DNA of 64,000 nt from CAVXDY01 sp963760715 (GCA_963760715.1 CAVXDY010000003.1:62001-126000); one strand, 5' to 3'; counted from the first letter of the stretch, positions 17,492 through 27,219 are shown. The notes: a model not told the origin generated them from the sequence alone. Numbers and translations: made by a program.

Positions 17492-18915
17492 CCGAGCTCA
17501 CCCCGGCGCAGCGCCGCCACCGGCAACAGCGCCAGCACGGCGAGGAGGGCGCAGAGCGCGAAGGCCCCGCGGAAGCCGCGCGTGATGGTCGCGCTGATCA
17601 GCGCCTGGAGATCGTGGAGGAGGCCGACCCGGGCCGGGTCGTTCGGGTCGCCGCCCGTCGCGACGGCGGCGCTCAGGTCCGGGATCTCCCCGGCCGGCGC
17701 GGTCGCGATCGTGCGGTCGAGGGCCTGGCCCACGTCCACCTTCTGCTCGATCGAGAGCGGCGCGTCGATGAGCGCGGCCGCGCCCGCGAGCTCGGCCTTC
17801 TGCCTCACGTGCAGCAGGTTGGCCGCGAGGAGCGGCGCCAGCAGCACCAGCCCCACGACGAGGCCCGCGTGCCGCGCCCCCACCGACCAGGTCCCGCTGG
17901 AGGCGTGGCTGGGGCCGCGCAGGGAGGCCTCGGTGAGCGCCGGCATGCTCAGGCCGATCCCCAGGCCGCAGAGGGCCAGCGCGGCGCTGATCAGCACCAG
18001 GCTCGGCTCGGGCAGCAGCGCCATGGCCACGAGCCCCGCGGCCAGCAGCAGCGCGCCCCCGGCCACCGCCGCGCGGGGGGCGCTGCGCCGGGCCACCGGC
18101 GCGGCCGCCAGCGCGCCCAGGGGCAGCAGGCTCACCAGGGCGGCGGCCAGCAGGGGCGGGTGGCCCCACCCGTTGATCATCAGCACCACCGACAGGAACA
18201 GCGCGCCCACCAGTGCGGCCGACAGCAGGGCGAGCGCGGCGCCGGAGGCGCGCCGGGCGCGCCGGTGGGGATCGTCGCCGACGACCGCGGGCGCGGGCGC
18301 CGGCACCCGCACCGCCACGGTCGCCGCGAGCGCCGCAAGGGCCAGGGGCACCTGCGCGATGAAGATCGAGGGCCAGTCGAAGACCTGGGTCAGCGCGCCG
18401 CCGAGCGCCGGGCCCACCGCGGCGCCCACCACCGCCGCCGCCCCCCACAGCCCGGCGCCGCGCCGCCGCGATCCGGTCAGGGCCCCCAGCAGCGGCACGG
18501 AGCCCGCCAGGAGCAGCGCGGCGCCGACGCCCTGCACGGTGCGCGCGGTGACCATCACCGGCAGGTCGCCCGCCACCGCGCAGGACAGCGAGGCGAGCGC
18601 GAAGACCACGAGGCCGACCCGGGTGAGCAGCACGGCGTCGAGGCGGCGGACCCGCCGGATGAGGCCCAGCGCGACCACGGCGACCGCGAGGTTGTAGGCC
18701 GTGATGACCCACGAGACCGACTCGATGGAGGTGCCGAAGTCGCCCAGCAGGTCCGGCAGGGCCAGGACGACGATCGAGGAGTCCGCGAACGCCACCCCCA
18801 CGGCCAGCGCCATGAGCGCCGCGCGGAAGGGCCGCCGGCGCGCGTCGGGGTCCGGGCGCGGGTCGAGGACCGCGGTCGAGAGGTCCGCGGTCGGGTACTC
18901 GGCGGTGACGGCCAC
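17488..18915 (-). CDS. MFS transporter, DHA2-type drug exporter family
   Basis: 475 residues, GTG start 18915, with about 14 predicted membrane helices as in the DHA2 (EmrB/QacA) group. Helix 1 carries AVGVAFADSSIVVLALPDLLGDFG; motif C-like AAAVVGAAVGPALGGALTQ lies in helix 5. A periplasmic stretch of about 80 residues near the C-terminus (HVRQKAELAGAAALIDAPLS... to RVGLLHD) is characteristic of some actinobacterial members. The substrate is unknown. It overlaps the small membrane protein gene by four bases. Confidence 0.85.
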   Translation of the reverse strand: MAVTAEYPTADLSTAVLDPRPDPDARRRPFRAALMALAVGVAFADSSIVVLALPDLLGDFGTSIESVSWVITAYNLAVAVVALGLIRRVRRLDAVLLTRVGLVVFALASLSCAVAGDLPVMVTARTVQGVGAALLLAGSVPLLGALTGSRRRGAGLWGAAAVVGAAVGPALGGALTQVFDWPSIFIAQVPLALAALAATVAVRVPAPAPAVVGDDPHRRARRASGAALALLSAALVGALFLSVVLMINGWGHPPLLAAALVSLLPLGALAAAPVARRSAPRAAVAGGALLLAAGLVAMALLPEPSLVLISAALALCGLGIGLSMPALTEASLRGPSHASSGTWSVGARHAGLVVGLVLLAPLLAANLLHVRQKAELAGAAALIDAPLSIEQKVDVGQALDRTIATAPAGEIPDLSAAVATGGDPNDPARVGLLHDLQALISATITRGFRGAFALCALLAVLALLPVAALRRGELG

Positions 18916-18999
18916 GTTGGAGTGGTAGCGGAGCGCGGGCTCCCGGGCGAGGCGCGCCGCGCGAGCTTGGCCCCCGCTTAACCGCCCCGGCGCCTCGTG

Positions 19000-20277
19000 T
19001 CAGGCGGCCTCGAGCTCCGGGGAGATGTGGGCCACGGCCTCACGGATGGCGTCGCCCTTGGGGCCGATCGACGCGGCCGACATGCTCTCCGGCCGCCAGT
19101 GCTCCCGGGCGAGGGCCCGCACGTCCTCGACCGTCACGGCCTCGATCCGCTCCACGACCTCGTCCATGGTGAGCAGCTCGGTCCCCGTCAGGACCGAGCG
19201 CCCGATGCGGTTCATGCGCGTCCCGGTGCTCTCCATGCTGAGCACGAGGCGGCCCTTCAGGTGGTCCTTCGCCCGGCGCAGCTCGGGGGCCGGGATCGGC
19301 GTCTCGCCGATCGCGCGCAGCTCCGCCCCGATGACCTCGCAGGCGGTCGCCAGGTTGTCCTCGCGGGTGCCCAGGTAGATGCCGACCTGACCGGTGTCCG
19401 CGTAGCCCACGGTGTAGGAGCCCACCGAGTAGGCCAGCCCGCGCTTCTCGCGCACCTCCTGGAAGAGCCGGCTGCTCATGGAGCCGCCGAGGACGGTGTC
19501 GAGCACGGACTGCGCGTGGCGGCGCGGGTCGTTGCGGGACAGGCCGGGCGCCGCGAGGCACAGGTGGTACTGCTCGGTGGGCTTCTCCTTCACCAGGAGC
19601 GTGGGAGGGCCCGGGCGGGCGGGCTCGAAGGGGCCCACGCCGTCCGAGGTCGACAGACCGCCGAGCAGCTCCTCGGCCAGCTCCATCACCCGCTCGTGGG
19701 GGACGCTCCCGGCCGCCGCCACGACCATGTTCGGAGCCGTGTAGTGGTGGGCGTGGTAGGCGCGCACGCCGTCGGCGGGGACGCTGCCGATGACCTCGGC
19801 CGTGCCGATCACGGGCCGGCCCAGGGCCTGCTCGGGGAAGACCGCCCGGCTTGCCAGGTCATGGATCTGGTCCTGGGGATCGTCCTCGTACATGGCGATC
19901 TCCTCCAGCACCACCTCGCGCTCCTGATCGAGGTCGAAGAAGGACGGCCGCTGGAGCATGTCCGTGAGGATGGGCATCGCCTGGTCGAGCAGCTCGTCGA
20001 GGACCCGCAGGTACAGCACCGTGTAGTCCTTGCCCGTCGCGGCGTTGACCTCGCCGCCCAGGCTGTCGAAGGCCTGCGCGATCTCCTCGGGCGAGTAGCT
20101 CGGCGTGCCCTTGAACAGCATGTGCTCGAGGAAGTGCGAGATCCCCGCCTCGGGCGGGGTCTCGAACCGTGATCCGACGCCGATCCAGACGCCGATCGCC
20201 ACCGATCTGACGCCCGGGATGGACTCCGAGACCACTCGGAGCCCTCCCGACGTGACGCCGACGATCGGCGCGCTCAT
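19000..20277 (-). CDS. M16-family zinc peptidase
   Basis: 425 residues, the normal length of single-chain bacterial M16B proteins. The inverted zinc motif HFLEH is at residues 48-52 (AGISHFLEHMLFKG), with the downstream Glu in QEREVVLEEIAMYEDDPQ. The second half has the typical inactive repeat with LFQEVREKRGLAYSVGSY. It begins five bases after pnp, reproducing the rpsO-pnp-M16 peptidase order common in Gram-positive bacteria, so it is probably the last gene of that transcript. Confidence 0.93.
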   Translation of the reverse strand: MSAPIVGVTSGGLRVVSESIPGVRSVAIGVWIGVGSRFETPPEAGISHFLEHMLFKGTPSYSPEEIAQAFDSLGGEVNAATGKDYTVLYLRVLDELLDQAMPILTDMLQRPSFFDLDQEREVVLEEIAMYEDDPQDQIHDLASRAVFPEQALGRPVIGTAEVIGSVPADGVRAYHAHHYTAPNMVVAAAGSVPHERVMELAEELLGGLSTSDGVGPFEPARPGPPTLLVKEKPTEQYHLCLAAPGLSRNDPRRHAQSVLDTVLGGSMSSRLFQEVREKRGLAYSVGSYTVGYADTGQVGIYLGTREDNLATACEVIGAELRAIGETPIPAPELRRAKDHLKGRLVLSMESTGTRMNRIGRSVLTGTELLTMDEVVERIEAVTVEDVRALAREHWRPESMSAASIGPKGDAIREAVAHISPELEAA

Positions 20278-20282
20278 CCCTG

Positions 20283-22478
20283 CTACTCGGCGGCGGTCAG
20301 CCGTCGGCGCCGGCGGCGGGGCGGGCCGTCGCCGTCGCCCTCGTCGTCGGCGGACGCGCCGTTGCCGGAGTCGCCCCCGCCGCCGTCCACGTCCTCCATG
20401 CCGACGATGCGCAGGCCGATCCGGCCGCGGGCCCGGTCCACCTCGACCACCGTGACGTCCACGGTGTCGCCGCGGTTGACCACGTCCTCCACCTTGTCGA
20501 CCCGGCCGCGGCCGAGGTTCGAGATGTGCAGCAGGCCGTCCACGCCCTTGGTGAGCTCCACGAACGCGCCGAACGTGGTCGTCTTCACGACCTTCGCGCC
20601 CATGTAGGTGTCACCCACCTCGACGTCCTTGGTCATCGCGCGGATCTGCTCGACGGCCGCATCGGCCTTCGCGCCGTCCACGCCGTAGACCTTGACCGTC
20701 CCGTCGTCCTCGATCGAGATCTCGACCTCGTAGTCGGCCTCGAGGCCGCGAATGGTCTCGCCGCCCTTGCCGATGACGCTGCCGATCCGCTCGGGGTCGA
20801 TCTTGATCGCGGTGATGCGCGGCGCCCACTCCGACAGCTCCTTGCGCGGAGCGTCGAGCGTCTCGGCCATGATCCCCAGGATGTGCTGGCGGCCGGCCTT
20901 CGCCTGGGCCAGCGCGTCGCGCAGGATCTCGAAGGTGACGCCGGTGATCTTGATGTCCATCTGGAGGGCGGTGATGCCCTCGGACGTCCCGGCCACCTTG
21001 AAGTCCATGTCGCCGAGGTGGTCCTCGTCGCCCTGGATGTCGGAGAGGACGATGTAGTCGTCGCCCTCCTTGATGAGGCCCATCGCGATGCCGGCCACCG
21101 AGCGCGTGATGTTCACGCCGGCGTCCAGCAGGGCGAGCGTCGAGCCGCAGACCGACGCCATCGACGACGACCCGTTGCTCTCGAGCGTCTCGGAGACGAG
21201 CCGGAGCGTGTACGGGAACTCCACATCGTCCGGGATCATCGGCAGCAGGGCCCGCTCGGCGAGCGCGCCGTGGCCGATGTCGCGGCGCTTGGGACCGCGC
21301 ATGAAGCCGGTCTCGCCGACGCTGAAGGGCGGGAAGTTGTAGTGGTGGATGTAGCGCTTGGTGGTCTCGATCCCGAGGCCGTCGATGCGCTGCGCCTCCT
21401 TGGTGGTGCCGAGCGCGAGGCTCGTGAGCACCTGGGTCTCGCCGCGGGTGAAGAGGCCCGTGCCGTGCACGCGCGGGAGCACGCCGGCCTCGGCGGTGAT
21501 CGGCCGGATCTCCTCGGCGGCGCGGCCGTCGGGGCGCTCCTTGTCGACGGCGATGCGCTGGCGGATGATCCGCTTCTGCAGGGCGTCGAAGGCGGTGGAG
21601 AACGCCGCGGTCTCCTCGGGCGTGGGCTCGGCGCCGAGGATCTTCTCGGCGGCGGCGGCGCGGACGGCGGCGACCTTGTCGCGGCGGGCCAGCTTGGCCT
21701 GCTCGCGGGTGGCCTCGGCCAGCTCCTTGCCGAAGGCCTTCTCGACCTTGGCGAGCAGCTTCTCGTCGAGCGGGGCGGTCGTGACCTCCCACTTCGGCTT
21801 GCCGGCCCTCTTGACCAGCTCGAGCTGCGCGTCGCAGAGGCGCCGGATCTCCTCGTGGGCGATCTGGAGGGCCTCGAGCATCGTCTCCTCGTCGACCTCC
21901 TTCGCGCCGGCCTCGACCATCGAGATGGCCTCCGCCGTGCCCGCGACGATCAGGTCGAGCTCCGACTCCTCCGACTCCTGAAGGGTCGGGTTGATGATGA
22001 ACTCGTCGCCCGAGAGGCCGATCCGCACGGCCCCGACGGGACCCGCGAACGGGAGCTCAGAGATCATCAGCGCCGCCGAGGCGCCGTTGAGGCAGAGGAT
22101 GTCGAACGAGTTGACCTGGTTGACCGACAGGATGGTCGCGACCACCTGGGTCTCGTTGCGGTAGCCCTTCGGCCACAGCGGACGGATCGGCCGGTCGGTC
22201 ATGCGTGCCGTCAGGGTGGCCCGGTCGCTGGGACGGGACTCCCTCTTGATGAAGCCGCCGGGGATCTTGCCCGCGGCGTACATGCGCTCCTCGACGTCCA
22301 CCGTCAGGGGGAAGAAGTCCGCCCCCGGGCGCGGCTCCTGCGCGCCCACCGCCGTCACCAGGACAACCGTGTCCCCCGAGCGGACGACGACCGCTCCGTT
22401 GGCCTGCTTGGCCAGCTTGCCCGTCTCGAACGAGATGGGCGCGTCGCCGATCTCCGCGGTCACAACCTCTACTGCCAT
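20283..22478 (-). CDS. pnp: Polyribonucleotide nucleotidyltransferase (PNPase)
   Basis: Phosphorolytic 3'-5' exoribonuclease, 731 residues from ATG 22478 (AAGGGATG upstream). Order: first RNase PH domain, alpha-helical linker (residues about 230-330), second RNase PH domain with the phosphate-binding ESNGSSSMASVCGSTLALLDAG, KH domain with GSVIGKGGETIRGL, and S1 domain with GAFVELTKGVDGLLHISNL. The C-terminal tail after residue 695 is Gly/Asp-rich and then basic (PRRRRRR). It lies 107 bases after rpsO; the two are commonly coregulated. Confidence 0.97.
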   Translation of the reverse strand: MAVEVVTAEIGDAPISFETGKLAKQANGAVVVRSGDTVVLVTAVGAQEPRPGADFFPLTVDVEERMYAAGKIPGGFIKRESRPSDRATLTARMTDRPIRPLWPKGYRNETQVVATILSVNQVNSFDILCLNGASAALMISELPFAGPVGAVRIGLSGDEFIINPTLQESEESELDLIVAGTAEAISMVEAGAKEVDEETMLEALQIAHEEIRRLCDAQLELVKRAGKPKWEVTTAPLDEKLLAKVEKAFGKELAEATREQAKLARRDKVAAVRAAAAEKILGAEPTPEETAAFSTAFDALQKRIIRQRIAVDKERPDGRAAEEIRPITAEAGVLPRVHGTGLFTRGETQVLTSLALGTTKEAQRIDGLGIETTKRYIHHYNFPPFSVGETGFMRGPKRRDIGHGALAERALLPMIPDDVEFPYTLRLVSETLESNGSSSMASVCGSTLALLDAGVNITRSVAGIAMGLIKEGDDYIVLSDIQGDEDHLGDMDFKVAGTSEGITALQMDIKITGVTFEILRDALAQAKAGRQHILGIMAETLDAPRKELSEWAPRITAIKIDPERIGSVIGKGGETIRGLEADYEVEISIEDDGTVKVYGVDGAKADAAVEQIRAMTKDVEVGDTYMGAKVVKTTTFGAFVELTKGVDGLLHISNLGRGRVDKVEDVVNRGDTVDVTVVEVDRARGRIGLRIVGMEDVDGGGGDSGNGASADDEGDGDGPPRRRRRRLTAAE

Positions 22479-22585
22479 GTCACATCCCTTGTCCGCCCCG
22501 CGCCGCTCGGCCGGGGCCCTCGTCGCCGGCGCCACCCGGCGCCGGCCTTCTGTCGCTTTCTCGTGCGACCCGGCCCGAACGGGCC

Positions 22586-22852
22586 CTACCTGCGCAGACC
22601 GAGCGTCTTCGTGAGCTCGCGATAGCCGTCGAGGTCGCTGCGCTGCAGGTAGTTCAGCAGCCGCCGGCGACGTCCCACCATCTGCAGCAGACCGCGCCGC
22701 GAGTGGTGGTCCTTGGCGTGGATCTTCAGGTGCTCGGTGAGCGCGTTGATGCGCTCCGTGAGAATCGCCACCTGTACCTGGGGCGAGCCCGTGTCGGACT
22801 CGTGGCGACGGTGGGTCCCGATGACCCCCGCCTTGGCGTCCTTCGTCAGCAT
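22586..22852 (-). CDS. rpsO: 30S ribosomal protein S15
   Basis: 88 residues, exactly the S15 length. Signature residues: HESDTGSPQVQVAILTERI, then LTEHLKIHAKDHHSRRGLL and VGRRRRLLNYL, the helices that bind 16S rRNA helices 20-22. ATG 22852 has AGCGAGGAG upstream. It is the first gene of the rpsO-pnp-M16 unit, with a 110-base leader that could carry the S15 autoregulatory site known in other bacteria. Confidence 0.97.
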   Translation of the reverse strand: MLTKDAKAGVIGTHRRHESDTGSPQVQVAILTERINALTEHLKIHAKDHHSRRGLLQMVGRRRRLLNYLQRSDLDGYRELTKTLGLRR

Positions 22853-22918
22853 GGTGCTCCTCGCTCAGCCGCGGCGCAGCCGAAGCCGCATCCGGGTCGT
22901 CTCCGTGATCGCGCCGGG

Positions 22919-22968
22919 GGCTCAGACCCTCTGAGAGCCTCGTCCGACGGCGCGGGCCGACGATAGCA
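22919..22968 (-). promoter_or_regulatory. rpsO promoter (TGCTATCGT) and leader hairpin
   Basis: On the minus strand TGCTATCGT at 22968-22960 is an extended -10 sequence about 110 bases before rpsO. Downstream in the leader CTCAGA-GGG-TCTGAG forms a six-bp hairpin at about 22935-22921. The same nine-base -10 sequence occurs before rimP. The leader may host S15 feedback control, which is inferred from other bacteria. Confidence 0.45.
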
Positions 22969-23091
22969 AAGAGCGCGGCGGAACCGGCCTCGCGTCCCGC
23001 CCGCGGGCGGCGGGACGACCGGCGCGGCCGGGTTCCCGGGGCGTGGGCGCTATCCTCGGAGGCGTCACCGCCGCGCCGGCCCCTCAAGTCG

Positions 23092-24381
23092 ATGCGGGCG
23101 TCTGCCGATCGCTTCGGCGACGTCGAGGAGAGGGTGCGGGCCATCTGGTCCATGGTGGACTTCAACAGGCGCGAGTGGTCGGTGCTGGCCCCGCTGGCCA
23201 CGGCCGGCTTCTTCGAGGTCTACGACGTGGCCCTGCTGACCCTGGCGGCGCCCGTCATCGCCGGGGGCCTGGGGGTCCCGATCGCCCTCTTCGGGATCGG
23301 CGTCGCCCTGATCCGCCTGGCCGCCTTCGGGAGCCTGCCGCTGCTGCGGCTGGCCGACCGCTGGGGGCGGCGGACGCTGCTCATCGCCTCGCTCGCCCTG
23401 TTCACGGTCGCCACGGGGGCCACCTCCCTCGCCTGGGGCTTCGTGGCCTTCGTGGGGCTCCAGATGATCGCCCGCGTGTTCCTCTCGACGGAGTCCGCGC
23501 TCTCCAGCCTCGTCGTCGCCGAGGAGCTGCGGCCGGATCGCCGCGGCACCGGGCTGTCGGCGCTCGGGATCATCTCCGGGCTGGGATACGGCGCGGTGGC
23601 GGGGCTGCTGCTCGTGGTGCCCCTGACCCCGCTCGACTGGCGGCTCTTCTACATCGTGGCGCTCCTGCCGCTCGGCGTGGCCGCGTACCTGCGCCGGCAG
23701 CTCCCCGAGACGCGGGCGTTCCTGACCGCCAGGGCGGAGAACCGGGTGCAGACCACCCTGTGGCCCCGGGTGGACCCGCGCCACCGCCGGCGCCTCTGGC
23801 AGGTCGTCGCCATCGTCGCATCCTTCGGCTTCGTGCAGACCAGCGGCTTCTTCTACGCCTCCGAGCTCGCCCAGACGGACTACGGCTGGAGCGGCCTCTT
23901 CACCACGCTCATCCTGGCGGCGGCGGTCTTCGGCGTCCTCGGCTACTGGCTCGGCGGGCGCATCGGCGACCTCGTGGGCCGGCGCCCGATGATCGCGCTC
24001 TCGATCGTCCTCGGCGGGGCGGGCACCGTGCTCGTGTTCACGCAGGTCCCCGCCCTCTTCCCGCCCGGCTTCTTCCTGCTCGCGGCAGCGGGCTCGTGCT
24101 TCATCGCCGCCTCGCTCGCCTACATGGCGGAGCTCTTCCCCACCGAGGTCCGCGCCTCGCTCTGCGCCTTCGTGCTCACCTGCCAGGTCGCGGCGGGCTC
24201 GGTGGGCCTCGTGGTCCTCGGCGGCCTCTCGGCCGTGGTCAGCCCCTACCTCCTGCTGCTGATCCTGGGCGCCTGCCTCACGACCGCGGTGCTGGCCCTG
24301 GTGGGCCTGCCCGAGACCGCGTGCCGGGACCTGGTGGCCGACCGCGAGACCGGCCCGCTCTCGGCCGGGGCCGGCGCCTGA
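23092..24381 (+). CDS. MFS transporter, sugar/organic-acid porter type
   Basis: 429 residues with 12 predicted helices. Helix 2-3 loop: LRLADRWGRRTLL, the MFS motif A; the repeat in the second half is GGRIGDLVGRRPMI. ELFPTEVRASLCAF is the motif seen in metabolite:H+ symporters and sugar porters. The substrate is unknown. It is the only plus-strand gene within the translation block and separates ribF from rpsO, which are usually adjacent; a later insertion is likely. The start is ATG 23092; no clear ribosome site. Confidence 0.83.
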   Translation: MRASADRFGDVEERVRAIWSMVDFNRREWSVLAPLATAGFFEVYDVALLTLAAPVIAGGLGVPIALFGIGVALIRLAAFGSLPLLRLADRWGRRTLLIASLALFTVATGATSLAWGFVAFVGLQMIARVFLSTESALSSLVVAEELRPDRRGTGLSALGIISGLGYGAVAGLLLVVPLTPLDWRLFYIVALLPLGVAAYLRRQLPETRAFLTARAENRVQTTLWPRVDPRHRRRLWQVVAIVASFGFVQTSGFFYASELAQTDYGWSGLFTTLILAAAVFGVLGYWLGGRIGDLVGRRPMIALSIVLGGAGTVLVFTQVPALFPPGFFLLAAAGSCFIAASLAYMAELFPTEVRASLCAFVLTCQVAAGSVGLVVLGGLSAVVSPYLLLLILGACLTTAVLALVGLPETACRDLVADRETGPLSAGAGA

Positions 24382-25353
24382 TCAGTCCGGCGGGGGCGTG
24401 CCCTCGGCCGGGCGGGCCGCGGCCTCCCGCGTCCGCTCGATGTCGTCGGTGATCTGGGCGACCAGCGCCTCGGGGGACTCGAAGCGCCGCTCGTCGCGCA
24501 GGCGCTCCAGGAACTCGATCCGCATGGTCTGGCCATAGAGGTCGGTGCCGTCGTGGTCGAGCAGGAAGGCCTCGAGGCGCATCGTCGCGCTCGGCGCGCC
24601 GGCCGTGAACGTGGGGGCGACGCCGATGTTGACCGCGGCCGCGCTGCGCCCCGCGGCGATCAGGGCGCGCGCGGCGTAGACGCCCCGGCTGGGCACGGCG
24701 GCGTCCCCGGGGACCTCCAGGTTGGCCGTGGGGATGCCCATGCCGCGGCCGCGGCCCTCGCCGTGGACCACGGTGCCCTCCAGCAGGTGCGGGCGGCCCA
24801 GCAGCGGGATCACCTCGCGCACCTGCCCGGTCGCCACCAGGCGGCGGATGCGCGTGGAGGAGATCGGCTTGCCGTCCTCCCCCACCACGGTCGGCGGCGG
24901 CTCCACCCGCAGCCCGCGGGCGCGCCCGAACTGCTTCAGCATCTCCACGGTGCCCGCGCCGCCGTGGCCGAAGCGGAAGTTCTCGCCCACGACCACGGTG
25001 CCGGCGCCGACCGGCGGGGAGACCAGCATCTCGGCGAACCGCTCGGCGCGGATCCGCGCGAACGCCTTGGTGAAGGGCACCACCAGCAGCTCGTCCACCC
25101 CGAGCCGCTCGATGAGCTGCGTCTTCAGGGGGAGGTGGGTCAGCACCGCGGGGCGGAGCTCCGGGCGCAGGACGGCGATGGGCTGCGGCTCGAAGGTGAG
25201 CGCCATGGCGGTGATGCGCCGGTCGCGGGCGATCTCGATCGCCCGCCGGATGACGGCCTGGTGGCCCACGTGCACCCCGTCGAACGTGCCGATCGCGACC
25301 ACGCGCCGCGGCCCGCCGAGGGGCAGGTCGCCGAGGGAGTGGTAGCGCCTCAG
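24382..25353 (-). CDS. ribF: Bifunctional riboflavin kinase/FAD synthetase
   Basis: Makes FMN and then FAD. FAD synthetase domain: VAIGTFDGVHVGHQAVI and GENFRFGHGGAGTVEML, with SSTRIRRLVATGQV. Riboflavin kinase domain: GIPTANLEVPGDAAVPSRGVYAARA and the Glu in RLEAFLLDHDGTDLYGQ. The first ATG/GTG in frame gives MVAIGTFDG, which lacks the usual N-terminal strand; reading back, LRRYHSLGDLPLGGPRRVVAIG restores it, with CTG 25353 overlapping the truB stop as CTGA. I use that start (323 residues), with GTG 25302 as the conservative alternative. Confidence 0.92.
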   Translation of the reverse strand: MRRYHSLGDLPLGGPRRVVAIGTFDGVHVGHQAVIRRAIEIARDRRITAMALTFEPQPIAVLRPELRPAVLTHLPLKTQLIERLGVDELLVVPFTKAFARIRAERFAEMLVSPPVGAGTVVVGENFRFGHGGAGTVEMLKQFGRARGLRVEPPPTVVGEDGKPISSTRIRRLVATGQVREVIPLLGRPHLLEGTVVHGEGRGRGMGIPTANLEVPGDAAVPSRGVYAARALIAAGRSAAAVNIGVAPTFTAGAPSATMRLEAFLLDHDGTDLYGQTMRIEFLERLRDERRFESPEALVAQITDDIERTREAAARPAEGTPPPD

Positions 25354-26225
25354 CGGGGGTCCTCCAGCACCACCGCCGGCCGCAGCTCGCCCGCGCCGTC
25401 CGCCCGGGCCACGGCGACCAGCCGGCCCTCGGCGGCCAGGGCCACCGGCCGGCCGTGCTCCCCCTCCCCCGGGACCGGCCGGCCGTTGCGCACGACGGCG
25501 AGCTCGGCGGGCGACAGCTCGCGCACGGGCAGGTGCGCCAGCGCGGCCAGCGGGCTCAGGCCCCCCGTGGGCCCGACCGCGTCCGGAGCGACCGCGTCCT
25601 CCACCGACAGCCGCCCCACGGCGGTGCGCCGGAGGGCGGCGCAGTAGGCGCCCGTGCCCAGGCGCTCCCCGATGTCCCCCGCGAGCTGCCGCACGTAGGT
25701 GCCGGCCCCGCAGCGGACCTCGATCTCCACCGCGCCGTCTCCCAGGTCGCGCACCAGGCGCAGGGCGGTGATCGTGATCGTGCGCTCCGGCGCCTCCACC
25801 ACCTCACCGCGGCGCGCGCGCCGGTGGAGGCGCTCCCCGTTGACCCGCACGGCCGCGTAGGCGGGCACGCGCTGGGCCTGGCTGCCCAGGAACCCGGGCA
25901 GCACCTCCTCCACCTCGGACGCCGCCGACGGGCTCCCCGACTCCGCGATCGGCCCCTCGGGGTCGCCGGTGACCGACGTGAACCCGGTGCGCACCGTGGC
26001 CAGGTAGGTCTTCTCCAACGACGACAGGTACGGCGCGAGGCGCGTCGCCCGGCCCACCACCACCACCAGGAGGCCGGTGGCGAACGGATCGAGGGTGCCG
26101 CAGTGACCGACCTTCACGCCCCGGCCCAGCCGGCGGCGGACGACGGCCACGATGTCGTGCGAGGTGGGCCCGGCGGGCTTGTCGACCAGCCAGGCGGCCG
26201 GGTCGACGACCGCCGTCTCAGCCAT
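25350..26225 (-). CDS. truB: tRNA pseudouridine(55) synthase TruB
   Basis: Makes pseudouridine 55 in the T-loop of tRNAs. 291 residues from ATG 26225. WLVDKPAGPTSHDIVAVVRR and GHCGTLDPFATGLLVVVVGRATRL contain the catalytic Asp; YLATVRTGFTSVTGDPEG and CGAGTYVRQLAGDIGERLG are the other core motifs; a C-terminal PUA-like part follows. It overlaps the end of nrnA by eight bases, and its stop overlaps the ribF start. Confidence 0.96.
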   Translation of the reverse strand: MAETAVVDPAAWLVDKPAGPTSHDIVAVVRRRLGRGVKVGHCGTLDPFATGLLVVVVGRATRLAPYLSSLEKTYLATVRTGFTSVTGDPEGPIAESGSPSAASEVEEVLPGFLGSQAQRVPAYAAVRVNGERLHRRARRGEVVEAPERTITITALRLVRDLGDGAVEIEVRCGAGTYVRQLAGDIGERLGTGAYCAALRRTAVGRLSVEDAVAPDAVGPTGGLSPLAALAHLPVRELSPAELAVVRNGRPVPGEGEHGRPVALAAEGRLVAVARADGAGELRPAVVLEDPR

Positions 26226-27219
26226 CGGCGCCGTTGCGGTCGAGGCGGGGGGCGATGCGGCTCTCGAGCCACGCCAGGAGGTCATCCGGCGCGCGGCGGG
26301 TGCTGAAGCCGGCGGCCGCCCGGTGGCCGCCCCCGCCCTCCTCGCCGGCGATCTGGGCAACGTCCACGGCGGGATCGGAGGCGCGCAGCGAGACCCGGTA
26401 GCTGCCGGCCGGCCCGGCCTCGCGGACGAGCGCGGCGGCCTGGACCCCCCGCACCCCGCGCATGACCTCGACGATGCCCTCGGTGTCGTCACCCCCGGCC
26501 GCGTCGAAGTCCTCCTGGGTCAGCACCGATGCCAGCATGCGCCCGTCCGCCAGGAGCCGGGCGCGCTCCAGGGCGCGCCCCGTCAGCAGCAGCCGGTCGA
26601 GCGGCAGCTCCTCGAAGAGCCGGCGCGAGAGCAGGGCCGGCTGGGCTCCGCCCTCGATGAGGGTCGCCGCGACCCGGTGGGCCCGGGCCCCGGTGTTGCT
26701 GTAGCTGAACCGGCCGGTGTCGGTCACCAGGCCCACGTAGAGCGGCTCGGCCACGTCGCGCGTCACCGGCCACCCGGCCGCCTCCACGACGCCCAGGACG
26801 ACCTCGGCCGTGCTCGACGCGTCCGGCTCGATGAGGTTGAGGTCGCCGAAGCGGGTGTTGTCCTGGTGGTGGTCCACGTTGACCACCAGGCGGGCGCCCG
26901 CGTGCACCGGCGTGTCCCAGAGCCGCTCCGCGCTGGCGCAGTCGACCGCCACCAGCACGCGCTCACCCAGGTCGGCCGGGAGGTCGCGGGCGATGGACTC
27001 GCCGTCGGCCAGGAGGAAGGCGAGGTCGCTGGGGACGGGCTCGGCGTCGGGGTGCGCCATCACGACGTCGGCGCCGGCCGCGCGCAGGGCGCGGGAGAGG
27101 CCGAGCATCGACCCCACCGCATCGCCGTCGGGGTTGTGGTGGGCGACGACGACGAACCGCTCGCCCGGGACCCCGAGCACCGCCGCCATCTCCTCGCGCG
27201 AGACGTCGCGGCCGCTCAT
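26218..27219 (-). CDS. nrnA: DHH/DHHA1 phosphoesterase, NrnA-like oligoribonuclease
   Basis: Degrades nanoRNA and/or pAp or cyclic dinucleotides. 333 residues from ATG 27219, overlapping the rbfA stop (ATGA). Catalytic motifs: VVVAHHNPDGDAVGSMLGL, the DHH motif NVDHHQDN, TDTGRFSYSNT, and the DHHA1 motif GEEGGGGHRAAAGF. The rbfA-nrnA-truB order is widely conserved, supporting the assignment. Substrate choice between nanoRNA and pAp cannot be read. Confidence 0.93.
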   Translation of the reverse strand: MSGRDVSREEMAAVLGVPGERFVVVAHHNPDGDAVGSMLGLSRALRAAGADVVMAHPDAEPVPSDLAFLLADGESIARDLPADLGERVLVAVDCASAERLWDTPVHAGARLVVNVDHHQDNTRFGDLNLIEPDASSTAEVVLGVVEAAGWPVTRDVAEPLYVGLVTDTGRFSYSNTGARAHRVAATLIEGGAQPALLSRRLFEELPLDRLLLTGRALERARLLADGRMLASVLTQEDFDAAGGDDTEGIVEVMRGVRGVQAAALVREAGPAGSYRVSLRASDPAVDVAQIAGEEGGGGHRAAAGFSTRRAPDDLLAWLESRIAPRLDRNGADG

